Below are positions 48,391 through 58,602 of a stretch of DNA of 64,000 nucleotides, piece after piece (the first letter of the stretch is position 1; every line of letters begins with the position of its first letter). Both the position numbers and the translations under genes were made by a program. Location of the stretch: the NCBI GenBank assembly GCA_003278845.1, contig QCCX01000003.1, positions 62,001 through 126,000 of the forward strand, read 5' to 3'. Source of the stretch: Prochlorococcus sp. AG-347-O22. Its GTDB lineage: Bacteria > Cyanobacteriota > Cyanobacteriia > PCC-6307 > Cyanobiaceae. A model generated the notes under the pieces. It worked only from the letters and a program-made list of their open reading frames with translations, did not search any database and was not told the DNA's origin.

Positions 48391-49335
48391 ATGCAAGATT
48401 TAGCTAAAACGAAAATTAATATAAAATCCCCTGCCAAAATAAATTTGCACCTTGAAGTTATTGGTAAAAGAGAGGATGGATTTCATGAGTTAGCAATGAT
48501 TATGCAAAATATCGATCTTTCTGATTATTTAGAATTTGAAATTAATAATGAAGGTTTAATTAAACTTGAGTCTGATTGTAATGATTTAAGCTTATCTGAT
48601 GATAACTTAATCGTTAAATCGGCAAATCTATTAAGGAAAAAATCAAATATAAATTACGGTGCAAATATATTTTTAAGAAAAAATATTCCAATTGGCGCAG
48701 GATTAGCTGGTGGATCAAGTAATGCAGCAGCAACATTAATTGGTCTTAATAAGTTATGGGATTTGAACTTAGATCAAGAAACATTATGTTCATTAGCATC
48801 AACTTTAGGATCTGATATTCCATTTTTTATAAATGGTGGAATTCAATTATGTTTTGGAAGAGGAGAAATTTTGGAGAAATTAGATTCAAACTTTGAATAT
48901 GGAGTAATTCTTTTAAAAAATCCAAATGTATCAGTATCTACAGCTGAAACTTATAAAAAATATAGTAATAGATTTTGTGATCAATATCTTACAAATAGAG
49001 AAATGATTGAGAAGATAAGAAAAGATTTAAGAGATAATGGTTTAAATAACTTAAATAACTTAAATTTTGATAATGGACATTTAAATATAAAAAATGATTT
49101 GCAGTTAGTTGTTGAAAATGAAAATGATTCTGTAAACCAGGCACTAGATTTACTTTCTAAATTAGAAAATTGTCTCACATTTTCAATGAGTGGATCAGGC
49201 CCTACATGCTTTGCACTCTTTAAAGATATAGAGACTGCTAAAAATGAATTAACTGTAAATTCTAAATTATTTAAAGAAAAAGGCTATGATTCATGGGTTT
49301 GCACTTTCCTTGAAAAGGGAATAACATTCATTTAA
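48391..49335 (+). CDS. ispE: 4-diphosphocytidyl-2-C-methyl-D-erythritol kinase
   Basis: SPAKINLHLEVIGKREDGFHEL; IPIGAGLAGGSSNAAATL. Confidence 0.96.
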   Translation: MQDLAKTKINIKSPAKINLHLEVIGKREDGFHELAMIMQNIDLSDYLEFEINNEGLIKLESDCNDLSLSDDNLIVKSANLLRKKSNINYGANIFLRKNIPIGAGLAGGSSNAAATLIGLNKLWDLNLDQETLCSLASTLGSDIPFFINGGIQLCFGRGEILEKLDSNFEYGVILLKNPNVSVSTAETYKKYSNRFCDQYLTNREMIEKIRKDLRDNGLNNLNNLNFDNGHLNIKNDLQLVVENENDSVNQALDLLSKLENCLTFSMSGSGPTCFALFKDIETAKNELTVNSKLFKEKGYDSWVCTFLEKGITFI

Positions 49336-49359
49336 ATTTTTTTTATATAAAAATCTATT

Positions 49360-49662
49360 GTGGCTGATAATAGTAAAGAGAATATTGAAAAAAATATTCC
49401 CGAAAAAGGGCCTTTAAATTTTATTGTTGGATCATTAACAAGTTTTTTATTATTTATATTTTTTTATTTTTTAAGTAATAAAATTGCAATTTATTTTTCA
49501 ATACATAAACCATCTAATTCTTCTGAAATAGTCCAAAATATTTCATCTAGTATTAATACCTTAATAATTGGATTATCTTTTTTGCTAACTTTCTCTTTCG
49601 CTTTTATTGGTATAGGACTTTTTATTGTATTTATTCGCAGTTTTATTGTGAAGAAAAGTTGA
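49360..49662 (+). CDS. DUF3082-type membrane protein
   Basis: Two TM segments, GTG-type start, between ispE and pdhB. Confidence 0.65.
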   Translation: MADNSKENIEKNIPEKGPLNFIVGSLTSFLLFIFFYFLSNKIAIYFSIHKPSNSSEIVQNISSSINTLIIGLSFLLTFSFAFIGIGLFIVFIRSFIVKKS

Positions 49663-49696
49663 ATTGCCAATATTATTAAGAAAACACTTTCTTTGA

Positions 49697-49792
49697 ATGT
49701 CTTTACATGACTTAGGCCTTTTAGTCCTTTTGCTGTCCCCTGGAATGATTTTATCAATATTACTACTCATAACCTTCGCTGAAGGAGGTTGA
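49697..49792 (+). CDS. Small single-TM protein, 31 aa
   Basis: Manual translation: MSLHDLGLLVLLLSPGMILSILLLITFAEGG*. Confidence 0.45.
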   Translation: MSLHDLGLLVLLLSPGMILSILLLITFAEGG

Positions 49793-49841
49793 ATTATTCA
49801 AAGTGGTAGGATTATATATGTGATTAATTGGGTAATTAATT

Positions 49842-50825
49842 GTGGCTGGAACATTATTATTTAATGCTTTGAAAGAGGCGATTGATGAAGAAATGGCAAA
49901 TGATGTAAATGTTTGCGTTATGGGTGAAGATGTTGGTCAATATGGCGGATCTTATAAGGTAACTAAGGATTTATATGAAAAATATGGAGAGTTAAGAGTC
50001 TTAGATACTCCAATTGCAGAAAATAGTTTTACGGGAATGGCAGTGGGCGCAGCAATGACTGGGTTAAGACCAATAGTAGAAGGAATGAATATGGGTTTTT
50101 TACTTTTAGCTTTTAATCAGATATCAAACAATATGGGTATGCTTAGATATACAAGTGGCGGAAATTATAAAATCCCAGCAGTAGTTCGAGGACCTGGGGG
50201 AGTTGGTCGTCAACTTGGTGCTGAGCATAGTCAAAGACTTGAAGCATATTTTCATGCAGTTCCTGGCATAAAGATTGTTGCATGTAGTACGCCCACAAAT
50301 GCTAAAGGTTTAATGAAAGCAGCTATAAGAGATGATAATCCGGTTCTATTTTTCGAACATGTTCTTCTATATAACTTGTCTGAAGAATTACCTAAGGGCG
50401 ATTATACTTGCGCTTTAGATCAGGCAGACGTTGTAAAAGAAGGTAAAGATATTACTTTATTGACTTATTCAAGAATGAGACATCACTGTCTTAAAGCTGT
50501 TGAAGAATTAGAAAAAAAAGGAATAGATGTTGAGTTAATCGATTTAATAAGTTTAAAACCATTTGATATGGAAACCATCTCAAAATCAATAAGAAAAACA
50601 AATAAAGTAATTATTGTTGAAGAATGTATGAAGACAGGAGGTATTGGTGCAGAATTAATTGCCTTGATAACAGAAGAGTGTTTCGATGATCTTGATGCCC
50701 GACCAATTAGATTATCTAGTCAGGATATTCCAACTCCGTATAATGGAAATCTTGAGAATTTGACAATAATTCAACCACATCAAATAGTTGAAAAAGTTGA
50801 AGATTTAATTAATGGGAGTATATAG
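49842..50825 (+). CDS. pdhB: Pyruvate dehydrogenase E1 beta subunit
   Basis: [37 protein letters not shown]. Confidence 0.96.
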   Translation: MAGTLLFNALKEAIDEEMANDVNVCVMGEDVGQYGGSYKVTKDLYEKYGELRVLDTPIAENSFTGMAVGAAMTGLRPIVEGMNMGFLLLAFNQISNNMGMLRYTSGGNYKIPAVVRGPGGVGRQLGAEHSQRLEAYFHAVPGIKIVACSTPTNAKGLMKAAIRDDNPVLFFEHVLLYNLSEELPKGDYTCALDQADVVKEGKDITLLTYSRMRHHCLKAVEELEKKGIDVELIDLISLKPFDMETISKSIRKTNKVIIVEECMKTGGIGAELIALITEECFDDLDARPIRLSSQDIPTPYNGNLENLTIIQPHQIVEKVEDLINGSI

Positions 50826-50828
50826 GTA

Positions 50829-52298
50829 ATGAAAAAAAGGCAAGGTTGGCTTTTTTTTATTATATTCCTACTTACGCTATCTGTTTATCTTTTAATAAAT
50901 TACCCCTTACAGTTGGGATTGGATTTACAAGGGGGTTCTCAACTTACACTACAAATTATTAAAGAGGAAGGGAAGGTAACAAAGGATGAACTTGAAGCAG
51001 TTAATTCTGTTATAGATAAACGAGTTAACAATTTAGGGGTTTCTGAGTCCAACTTGCAAACCTTAGGTGGTGATCAACTGATTTTAGAATTACCTGGAGA
51101 ACAAAATCCATTAGTTGCTTCAAGGGTATTAGGTAAGACTGCTTTATTAGAATTTAGAACCCAAATAGAAGGAACAACTTCAGATTTAAAAAACCTGCAG
51201 CTACAGAGATTGATTATTAAAGAATTAATTGAAAAATATTCCTCTGCAGAAAAAAGTCAATATGATGATAATTTCTTAAAAGTTATTCAAGATGATCTTA
51301 ATGAGATAGTGCAAGAACTAAATTACTCATCTACTAGTAATGATTTATATGGGAAATTAATTGAAATTAAAAAGTATGTTGATAAAGAAATTACAAATTT
51401 ATTTATTAAAACAGATTTATCTGGTAAGGATCTTATTAACGCGGGAAGGAGGCAAGAACAAACAAATAGTAATTGGGAAGTTTTATTAACTTTTAGTAAT
51501 TCAGGAGGTGAAAAGTTTTCAGAAATTACAAAGTCAATTGCTGGTACTCCTCAACTTTTGGCCATCATTTTAGATGGTGAATCAATAAGTGAAGCTAGTG
51601 TTGGAAATCAGTTTGCTAATACTGGGATTACTGGTGGATCAGCAACAATAAGCGGTAATTTTAGTGCTGAAAAGGCTAGAGAATTAGAAGTTCAACTTAA
51701 AGGAGGCTCATTGCCATTGCCAATTGAAATAGTAGAAACTAACACTATAGGGGCTCTATTGGGATCCAAAAATATTTTAAAAAGTCTTTATGCAGCTATC
51801 AGTGGACTAATTTTTGTTGGTATATTTATGATTTTTAATTATAGAATTTTAGGTTTTGTTTCAGTTCTTTCTCTAGTACTTTATGGATTCTTTAACTTAG
51901 CCCTATATTCTTTAATTCCTGTAACTTTGACTTTACCTGGAATATCTGGTCTTATACTCAGCATTGGTATGGCTGTTGATGCAAATATTCTAATATTTGA
52001 GAGAATTAGAGAAGAATTATATGATGGTAATACTCTTACAAGATCTATTGATAGTGGTTTTCAAAGAGCTAATTCATCCATAGTTGATGGCCATATTACA
52101 ACTCTTCTAAGTTGTTTTGTATTGTTTTTATTAGGAACAAATTTTGTTAAAGGTTTTGCGGCAACATTAGGTATTGGAGTCTTAATAAGCTTGTTTACCT
52201 CATTAAATTGTTCTAAAACTATTTTGAGATTTTTTACAACATATCAATCTTTAAGACAAAAAAATCTCTATCTTCCCAGGAATAATTTTTCAAATTAA
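50829..52298 (+). CDS. secD: Protein translocase subunit SecD
   Basis: LGLDLQGGSQLTL; IGMAVDANILIFERIREEL. Confidence 0.96.
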   Translation: MKKRQGWLFFIIFLLTLSVYLLINYPLQLGLDLQGGSQLTLQIIKEEGKVTKDELEAVNSVIDKRVNNLGVSESNLQTLGGDQLILELPGEQNPLVASRVLGKTALLEFRTQIEGTTSDLKNLQLQRLIIKELIEKYSSAEKSQYDDNFLKVIQDDLNEIVQELNYSSTSNDLYGKLIEIKKYVDKEITNLFIKTDLSGKDLINAGRRQEQTNSNWEVLLTFSNSGGEKFSEITKSIAGTPQLLAIILDGESISEASVGNQFANTGITGGSATISGNFSAEKARELEVQLKGGSLPLPIEIVETNTIGALLGSKNILKSLYAAISGLIFVGIFMIFNYRILGFVSVLSLVLYGFFNLALYSLIPVTLTLPGISGLILSIGMAVDANILIFERIREELYDGNTLTRSIDSGFQRANSSIVDGHITTLLSCFVLFLLGTNFVKGFAATLGIGVLISLFTSLNCSKTILRFFTTYQSLRQKNLYLPRNNFSN

Positions 52299-52320
52299 AT
52301 TTTTTATTTCTAATTTTCTC

Positions 52321-53235
52321 ATGAAATACAATCTCGAACTTATAAAAAATAAAAGAAAGATAATTGGTTTTTCAACTGTTCTTATATTGTTGAGTCTTTT
52401 AGGAATTTTATATTCTACTTTTAATACTTCTTATAAGAAACCTATAAATTTAGGGATGGATTTTGTTGGGGGAAATGAACTAAGGATAGAGAGAGTATGT
52501 GAAGAAGAATGCTCTAGTCCCCCCCCTGAAACAGTTTTAGAAAAGTTAAGAGAGATCTCTAAAAATAAAAACGTTCTAAATAATATTAAATTACAATTCC
52601 AAAATAATAATAAATTAATTTCAATAAGAACCCCTTATTTGAGTATCGAAGAATCAAATAATCTTATTAATAATCTTGATAATATTGTTGGGCCTCTAAA
52701 TTATGAAAGTAAGGATTCAAGATTAATAGGTCCAAAGCTTGGGAAAAGATTACTAACTAATTGCGTTACTTCATTGTTAGTTTCTTTATTTGCAATATCT
52801 TTATATATAACAATTAGATTTGATAAAAAATATGCATTATTTGCACTGTTAGCCTTATTCCATGATTTAGTAATTGTTTTCGGTATATTTTCCTGGCTGG
52901 GAATTATATTATCTGTCGAAGTAAATAGTTTATTTGCTGTGTCATTGTTAACTATTGCTGGTTATTCTGTAAACGATACTGTTGTTATATTTGATAGAAT
53001 TCGTGAGAATTTAAAATCAAAGAAAGAAGGCTATAACGAAACCATTCAATTATCAGTTAACGAATCATTTAGGAGAACAACTTTTACCAGTATTACAACC
53101 CTTTTCCCTTTATTAAGCATAATTTTGTTTGGATCTTACTCACTATTTTGGTTTTCTTTGGCCTTATCTTTAGGGATTTTAGTTGGGAGTTATTCAAGTA
53201 TTTTATTAGCTCCATCATTCTTGCTGAAGGACTGA
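52321..53235 (+). CDS. secF: Protein translocase subunit SecF
   Basis: GMDFVGGNEL; GYSVNDTVVIFDRIREN. Confidence 0.96.
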   Translation: MKYNLELIKNKRKIIGFSTVLILLSLLGILYSTFNTSYKKPINLGMDFVGGNELRIERVCEEECSSPPPETVLEKLREISKNKNVLNNIKLQFQNNNKLISIRTPYLSIEESNNLINNLDNIVGPLNYESKDSRLIGPKLGKRLLTNCVTSLLVSLFAISLYITIRFDKKYALFALLALFHDLVIVFGIFSWLGIILSVEVNSLFAVSLLTIAGYSVNDTVVIFDRIRENLKSKKEGYNETIQLSVNESFRRTTFTSITTLFPLLSIILFGSYSLFWFSLALSLGILVGSYSSILLAPSFLLKD

Positions 53236-53253
53236 GATTAATCTTCTAATTTT

Positions 53254-53436
53254 ATGAAATTAAATTACTATTTGATAATTTTATTTTCTTTAGTTTTAAT
53301 AGATCTTTCTACTGAGTTAAGAATATTATTTGATCATTTCACTTTTAGTTCATTATATTTTGCTATTGGTAAACATCCCTTAGCTTTCTTTATACTTATT
53401 TCATATCCATATTTATATAAAAAATTAATAAAGTAG
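53254..53436 (+). CDS. Small membrane protein, 60 aa
   Basis: Two hydrophobic segments. Confidence 0.5.
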   Translation: MKLNYYLIILFSLVLIDLSTELRILFDHFTFSSLYFAIGKHPLAFFILISYPYLYKKLIK

Positions 53437-53439
53437 TTT

Positions 53440-54483
53440 TTAAATATCTTTAAATGATTCTTTGATTAAAACCTGTATTACTACAGCTAATGGAAGAGAT
53501 AGAATTAAGCCTAATGGACCAAAAATGAAAGTAAATCCAAATTGTGAAATTAATGTTAGGCCAGGAAGTAAGTTTGCTTTTTTCTTCATTATCGATGGCA
53601 TTATTATATAGCTTTCAATATTTTGAATAATTACATATGCTCCTAATACGGCCAGTGGCTTCCAAAAATTATCTAGTAGTGCAATTGAGATAGGAAATAT
53701 ACCACTAATAACTGGGCCTATATTTGGAATTACATTAAGAACCATAGCTATTAAAGCATTTGAGACAACGTACTTGACATCTAATATAGACAAAACTATT
53801 AATGATAATAGACCTACTGATAATGAGCTTATGACCATTGAAAAGGTCCAATTTGCTAATGCAACATTGCATTTTTCCAAAATATTTCTAAATTTGTTGC
53901 GATAATTTTTTGGAATTAATAGAAGTATATTTTCTTTGTATTGTTTTGGCTCAATAGAAATCATCAAACTAACTGCTAATACGAATATTAATTTCAAAAG
54001 ACCTGATCCCAGATTCCCCGCTATATTTATTAAATTCCTAAAACTTTCTTGAATGGCTTTTGCAATAGTTGAGGCATCTGGGATGGTAACTACATTATTT
54101 ATAAGACTGAATATGTCTATAACATTCTCTGATTTTTCGCCATAAAATAGGCTATTAAATTTGTTCAGATTTGTATTAATCAAAATATTTATTTTTGATA
54201 AACCATTTGGAATATCAACTAATATTTCATTGAATTCTTTTATAAACGGAGGCAATACAAGAATAAAAATAGTAAATATTATTACTGATATAATAGTTAA
54301 GACAAAAAACAAAGAAAGCGATCGGGGGATTTTCAATCCCTTTTGCATTTGATTACATAAATTACAAACAATATTTGAAATTACTAAAGAACAAATAATT
54401 AAGAGTAGAAAATCTCTTAAAGTCCATATTATTAACGAGGTGATTAAAATTACAACTAACTTGAAATATGATGAACTATTCAA
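53440..54483 (-). CDS. AI-2E family (DUF20/PerM) transporter
   Basis: NVIPNIGPVISGIFPI motif; multi-TM. Confidence 0.88.
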   Translation of the reverse strand: MNSSSYFKLVVILITSLIIWTLRDFLLLIICSLVISNIVCNLCNQMQKGLKIPRSLSLFFVLTIISVIIFTIFILVLPPFIKEFNEILVDIPNGLSKINILINTNLNKFNSLFYGEKSENVIDIFSLINNVVTIPDASTIAKAIQESFRNLINIAGNLGSGLLKLIFVLAVSLMISIEPKQYKENILLLIPKNYRNKFRNILEKCNVALANWTFSMVISSLSVGLLSLIVLSILDVKYVVSNALIAMVLNVIPNIGPVISGIFPISIALLDNFWKPLAVLGAYVIIQNIESYIIMPSIMKKKANLLPGLTLISQFGFTFIFGPLGLILSLPLAVVIQVLIKESFKDI

Positions 54484-54496
54484 TTTTCAAAATATT

Positions 54497-54850
54497 CTAC
54501 TTCTTCTCAGAATATCCTAATCCATTTGATTTGGCATAACTATTTGCAAATCTCATAAATCTATCAAAGTCTGATGTGTTCTTCCAAATATAAACTGCTT
54601 CTAAAAATATGGGTTCTCCATCAACAAACTTTACTTTAACTTCCCTAGTTAGTATTTCACCTTCGGAATCGATCATTCTCATACCTGTGATTTCTCCGTC
54701 TGTAATTGAAGATAATGCCTGAGGCTTTTCGAACAAAAATAATGCTTGGCCGGTGTTGCCGTCCTTACTCCTAGTCAGTCTTATTTCAGGCACTACTGGT
54801 TCATCAGTTCCTTCGTAAAATTGTATTTTTGCATTCTTATTTGCTGTCAT
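54497..54850 (-). CDS. psb28: Photosystem II assembly protein Psb28
   Basis: [35 protein letters not shown]. Confidence 0.96.
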   Translation of the reverse strand: MTANKNAKIQFYEGTDEPVVPEIRLTRSKDGNTGQALFLFEKPQALSSITDGEITGMRMIDSEGEILTREVKVKFVDGEPIFLEAVYIWKNTSDFDRFMRFANSYAKSNGLGYSEKK

Positions 54851-54910
54851 AATATTCGATTGATAATATTTTATCTTAGGAAATAATTTTCACATTCGTT
54901 TGTAATTATT

Positions 54911-55954
54911 TCACAAAACATTATTTATTAATTCTAGAATCTTTTCATCATATTTTTTGTCGGTTAAATCTAATAACTTTATATTTGTTTTGCCAACCTT
55001 TTCATATTCATAACACTTGTCGTAATAATCTAAAACTGCTCTGCAAACTAAGTCCCATTTCTCACTATTAATTGATTCAAGAGCTATTTTTGTTCTCTGT
55101 GGTCCTAATCTTTTTTTTATCCTTAATACAGATTCTTGGAGTTCTTCTTTCTTAAAAACGCTATAAGTATCTATCAACTCATCTAACCTATTAGATTCGC
55201 TCCTTAAAATCTCAATTCTCCTAGAATCTTTCATCTGATTGAAGAATTCATGAGGTATTTTGCATTTACCTATATTTGCACTTTCAGCTTCTACAAAAAT
55301 ATTATTAGAACGAATAAAAGAATTTAATTTTTCTGCAATCATATTTTCAAATTTTTCATTTGAAGGTTGTTCTTTCATTCCTAAACCCCCAAATGTACTT
55401 CCTCTATGACAAGCAAATCCTTCAAGATCAATAGTTTGATATTTATATTTTTCTAGTAATGATAATAACCTTGTCTTCCCTGTTCCTGTTTTTCCTCCAA
55501 TAACTACAATGTTCAACTTTTTCGAAAAACTATCTAATACCCATCTTCTATAAATTTTGTATCCTCCATTTAGTGTAACGAGATTTAATTTAAATTTTCC
55601 GAGTAACCAAGCAATACTTTGTGACCGCATACCTCCTCTAGAGCAATATATTCTGATAAACAAATCATTATTATTTTTTTTAGTAGTAGTTTTATAAGAG
55701 TCAATACTCATGAATAAATTATCAAGAAGTAATTCGGTTTTTTTTTCAAAAAATTTTAATCCTTCTATTACTGCTTTTTTTCTTCCTTCTTTTTTATAAA
55801 TCGTCCCAATTATTGATCTCTCATCATTATCAAATAGTGGAATGTTAATAGAATTAGGCATGTGTCCTTTATAATATTCACCTGGGCTCCTAACATCTAT
55901 AAGTGGTCCTTTAAAACTTCTAAATTTCTCTAGTTCTTTTCTTTTGAAATACAT
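54911..55954 (-). CDS. selU: tRNA 2-selenouridine synthase
   Basis: Rhodanese domain (DVRSPGEYYKGHMPNSINIPLF; YCSRGGMRSQSIAWLL) plus P-loop GGKTGTGKTRLL. Confidence 0.93.
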   Translation of the reverse strand: MYFKRKELEKFRSFKGPLIDVRSPGEYYKGHMPNSINIPLFDNDERSIIGTIYKKEGRKKAVIEGLKFFEKKTELLLDNLFMSIDSYKTTTKKNNNDLFIRIYCSRGGMRSQSIAWLLGKFKLNLVTLNGGYKIYRRWVLDSFSKKLNIVVIGGKTGTGKTRLLSLLEKYKYQTIDLEGFACHRGSTFGGLGMKEQPSNEKFENMIAEKLNSFIRSNNIFVEAESANIGKCKIPHEFFNQMKDSRRIEILRSESNRLDELIDTYSVFKKEELQESVLRIKKRLGPQRTKIALESINSEKWDLVCRAVLDYYDKCYEYEKVGKTNIKLLDLTDKKYDEKILELINNVL

Positions 55955-55987
55955 GGATAGTTTTTAATTTTTGATGGATTTTTTAAA

Positions 55988-56707
55988 ATGAATAACAAAG
56001 AACAAGATAACTATAGTAATGCTACATTAGATCTGATAAAAAAATTTGTAGATTCCAATCAAAGAAAAAGAATAAATTCATTATCTCAAATAGAATCTGA
56101 AGTCGAAAATATTTTTAATCTTGGCTCTTCAATTTTTGATATCTTTGATAATGAAGGAGATGATTGGGCGGCTGGTTGGATATTACAAGTTTTAAAAAAA
56201 TTTAAGCCTGAATTCTTTGAAAACTCTAAATTCAATAATTGGTTTAATACATATTCAGATATTGGTATTAATTATAAGGATTTGCAATTGATGTTGGTTG
56301 AGCAAAAATTTGAAGAGGCAGATAGATTAACAAGTTCATACTTGCGCAAATTAGCTGGAAAATTAGCTGAGAAACGTGGATATGTTTTCTATAGTGAAGT
56401 TAAGAATATGTCAGGTAAAGATCTACAAACAATAGACAGATTATGGACTATTTATTCAACTGGTAGATTTGGATTCTCAATTCAAGCAAAGATATTAAAA
56501 TCAGTAGGGAAAAAATATGAATTAATGTGGCCGAAAATAGGTTGGAAAAAAGAGGGCTTATGGACTAGATATCCTGGATCTTTTCTTTGGTCATTGGATG
56601 CTCCTGATGGACATATGCCTTTAATAAATCAACTAAGAGGAGTAAGACTTATGGACTCCATCCTTAAGCATCCTGCTATTGCAGAGAGACATAATAATAT
56701 TCTTTAA
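55988..56707 (+). CDS. gun4: GUN4-domain protein
   Basis: TIDRLWTIYSTGRFGFSIQAKI; GWKKEGLWTRYPGSFLWSLDAPDGHMPLINQLRG. Confidence 0.92.
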   Translation: MNNKEQDNYSNATLDLIKKFVDSNQRKRINSLSQIESEVENIFNLGSSIFDIFDNEGDDWAAGWILQVLKKFKPEFFENSKFNNWFNTYSDIGINYKDLQLMLVEQKFEEADRLTSSYLRKLAGKLAEKRGYVFYSEVKNMSGKDLQTIDRLWTIYSTGRFGFSIQAKILKSVGKKYELMWPKIGWKKEGLWTRYPGSFLWSLDAPDGHMPLINQLRGVRLMDSILKHPAIAERHNNIL

Positions 56708-56755
56708 ATTGAGGTATTTAATAAGTTAAAATTAAGACAGTATCAAAATATTATT

Positions 56756-57190
56756 ATGTCCTTAACTCGGGGCAAAAATATTTTAAAAAAATTTTTTAAA
56801 AGACCAAAGATTAACTGGTCAAACTACGAATTCGAATCATCATTACAGTTAAATGAATTTGTCGATCAATTATTAGAACCTATCAAAAATTCTCAATCAA
56901 CCTATCTTATAAAACTTGGTTTACATGAAGCATTAGTTAACGCAGTAAAACATGGAAATAAATTAGATCCAAAAAAAAATATCAGAGTAAGAAGAATAAT
57001 TACTCCTAATTGGTGTGTTTGGCAAATTCAAGATCAAGGTAATGGTTTAGAAATAAAAAAAAGAGATTATAAATTACCAAAAAAAATAAGTAGTGTAAAT
57101 GGCCGTGGCCTATACATTATTAATGAATGTTTTGATGACATTAGATGGAGTAGTAAAGGTAATAGGCTTCAGTTGGCTTTAAAAAGGTGA
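56756..57190 (+). CDS. HATPase-domain anti-sigma regulatory factor (RsbW-like)
   Basis: LHEALVNAVKHGNKLDP; IQDQGNGLEI; NGRGLYIINECFD. Confidence 0.85.
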   Translation: MSLTRGKNILKKFFKRPKINWSNYEFESSLQLNEFVDQLLEPIKNSQSTYLIKLGLHEALVNAVKHGNKLDPKKNIRVRRIITPNWCVWQIQDQGNGLEIKKRDYKLPKKISSVNGRGLYIINECFDDIRWSSKGNRLQLALKR

Positions 57191-57432
57191 TTTTTACTGG
57201 GGCAAGGTTGATCTACATTAATTTCTTTTAACCATTTAATACTTTCTTCTAAATACTCAATAGTTTCCTTTTCATTACAAGAAATAATTAAGTGACATAA
57301 TCCCGCAGTAATTAGTTCTGCAGATCTTTTATATTTATTTCCTTTATCTTTATGCCATTTAGAATGATCAATTTTTAGTTTGTCATTAATACTTTGAACA
57401 AGCTGAACAGTATCTTTATCCCAATAGGTCAT
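57169..57432 (-). CDS. Hypothetical protein
   Basis: 87-aa soluble ORF; 22-bp convergent overlap with the previous gene. Confidence 0.6.
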   Translation of the reverse strand: MTYWDKDTVQLVQSINDKLKIDHSKWHKDKGNKYKRSAELITAGLCHLIISCNEKETIEYLEESIKWLKEINVDQPCPSKNHLFKAN

Positions 57433-57444
57433 AGGAGTTTTTAT

Positions 57445-58500
57445 TTACTTTACAGCAGACCATACTTTGGTCATAAAAAAGGAATTTGATTTTACATCTT
57501 TAAACCCTACATCTTCAATTTTAGAGTCTATATCCTCTTTTATATAATCACAGTAAAAAGGCTCATGAAAAGATTTATAGAAGTTTTCCATTACGGATGT
57601 AAAGTCAGGTGAATCACTTATTTGAATTGAATCAGCTAATACTAATATCCCTCCAGGTTCAAGAACTCTAAAAAATTCATTTAATACTTTCGCTCTAATT
57701 GTTCGAGGTAATTCATGAAATAAGTAAACACAAGAAATACATTGATAACTATCATTTTCAAAAGGTAATTCTTCAGCGTTACCTTTTATTAACTGAATTA
57801 AATCTCCATCTAAATCTGAAATATACCTACTTGCCTCTTTTAAGTATGAATCAGATAAGTCAAGTCCTGTAATTTTTTCTTTAGGAAATGCCGCTCTTAA
57901 TTGTTTTAATGTTCTTCCTGATCCTGTAGCCACATCAAGTATATTTATGGAACTTTTTTTTCTGTCGTTAAAAGTTTCAAGTCCTTCTTTTAATGGCTTA
58001 ATTATTCTTCTCCTCATTGAGTCAGCACTTCCATTAAAAAGTATCTCCACTTGTAGGTCATAAATGCTAGCTGAAAAATCTGATAAATAACCATCTGTTT
58101 GATGATGAAAATTTCTCAAGTAATATTGAGGATAATTATCTTTATCAATAGATTTTGGAAGATCATCAAAGTTTTGTTTTCTGCGTCTATCCCATGTATT
58201 AGGCATGTCGAGCCAAATTTTAGGATATTGAGTTAAATATCTAAGCCATGGTTCGTCAAATAATAATTTTTTTGGATATATATTTTTTTCTGCATCATTC
58301 CAATCTTCTTCTCTTAAAAGATCCATTGAATTTTGGATTTGCATTAAAAGATCCTTATCTATATCAAAATTTTCAAGCTTTGAATCGGGAAGAATAAAAT
58401 TCATTAATCTTGAACTGATCTGCTTGTGAGCAAAACCTGCAATGCTTTTACTTTGTTGTAACGTTTTATATGCAATTTTTGAAATAGAATCTCTAGCCAT
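57445..58500 (-). CDS. SAM-dependent methyltransferase
   Basis: INILDVATGSGRTLKQLRAAFP; ISCVYLFHELP; RVLEPGGILVLADS. Confidence 0.88.
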   Translation of the reverse strand: MARDSISKIAYKTLQQSKSIAGFAHKQISSRLMNFILPDSKLENFDIDKDLLMQIQNSMDLLREEDWNDAEKNIYPKKLLFDEPWLRYLTQYPKIWLDMPNTWDRRRKQNFDDLPKSIDKDNYPQYYLRNFHHQTDGYLSDFSASIYDLQVEILFNGSADSMRRRIIKPLKEGLETFNDRKKSSINILDVATGSGRTLKQLRAAFPKEKITGLDLSDSYLKEASRYISDLDGDLIQLIKGNAEELPFENDSYQCISCVYLFHELPRTIRAKVLNEFFRVLEPGGILVLADSIQISDSPDFTSVMENFYKSFHEPFYCDYIKEDIDSKIEDVGFKDVKSNSFFMTKVWSAVK

Positions 58501-58527
58501 TTTTTAATTTATATATCTATATTCCAA

Positions 58528-58577
58528 CAAAAAAAAAATCAATTTGAGAATATTTTGTGATATTTCTCAAATTGATT
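58528..58577 (-). terminator. Rho-independent terminator of glnA
   Basis: 14-bp arms AATCAATTTGAGAA / TTCTCAAATTGATT followed on the minus strand by a long T run. Confidence 0.85.
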
Positions 58578-58602
58578 AATTTAAACTAATGAGTTGTTTT
58601 AA

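Noticed and set aside
47949-48437. 162-aa minus-strand ORF opposite rsmA
   Set aside because: Antisense to a conserved methyltransferase; low-complexity Leu/Ser/Phe composition.
49040-49066. Short tandem repeat TTAAATAAC in ispE
   Set aside because: Two and a half copies encoding LNNLNNLN in frame; ordinary low-complexity coding DNA.
49491-49770. Two overlapping minus-strand ORFs (49491..49757, 49585..49770)
   Set aside because: Overlap DUF3082 and each other; the plus-strand 31-aa ORF is more plausible.
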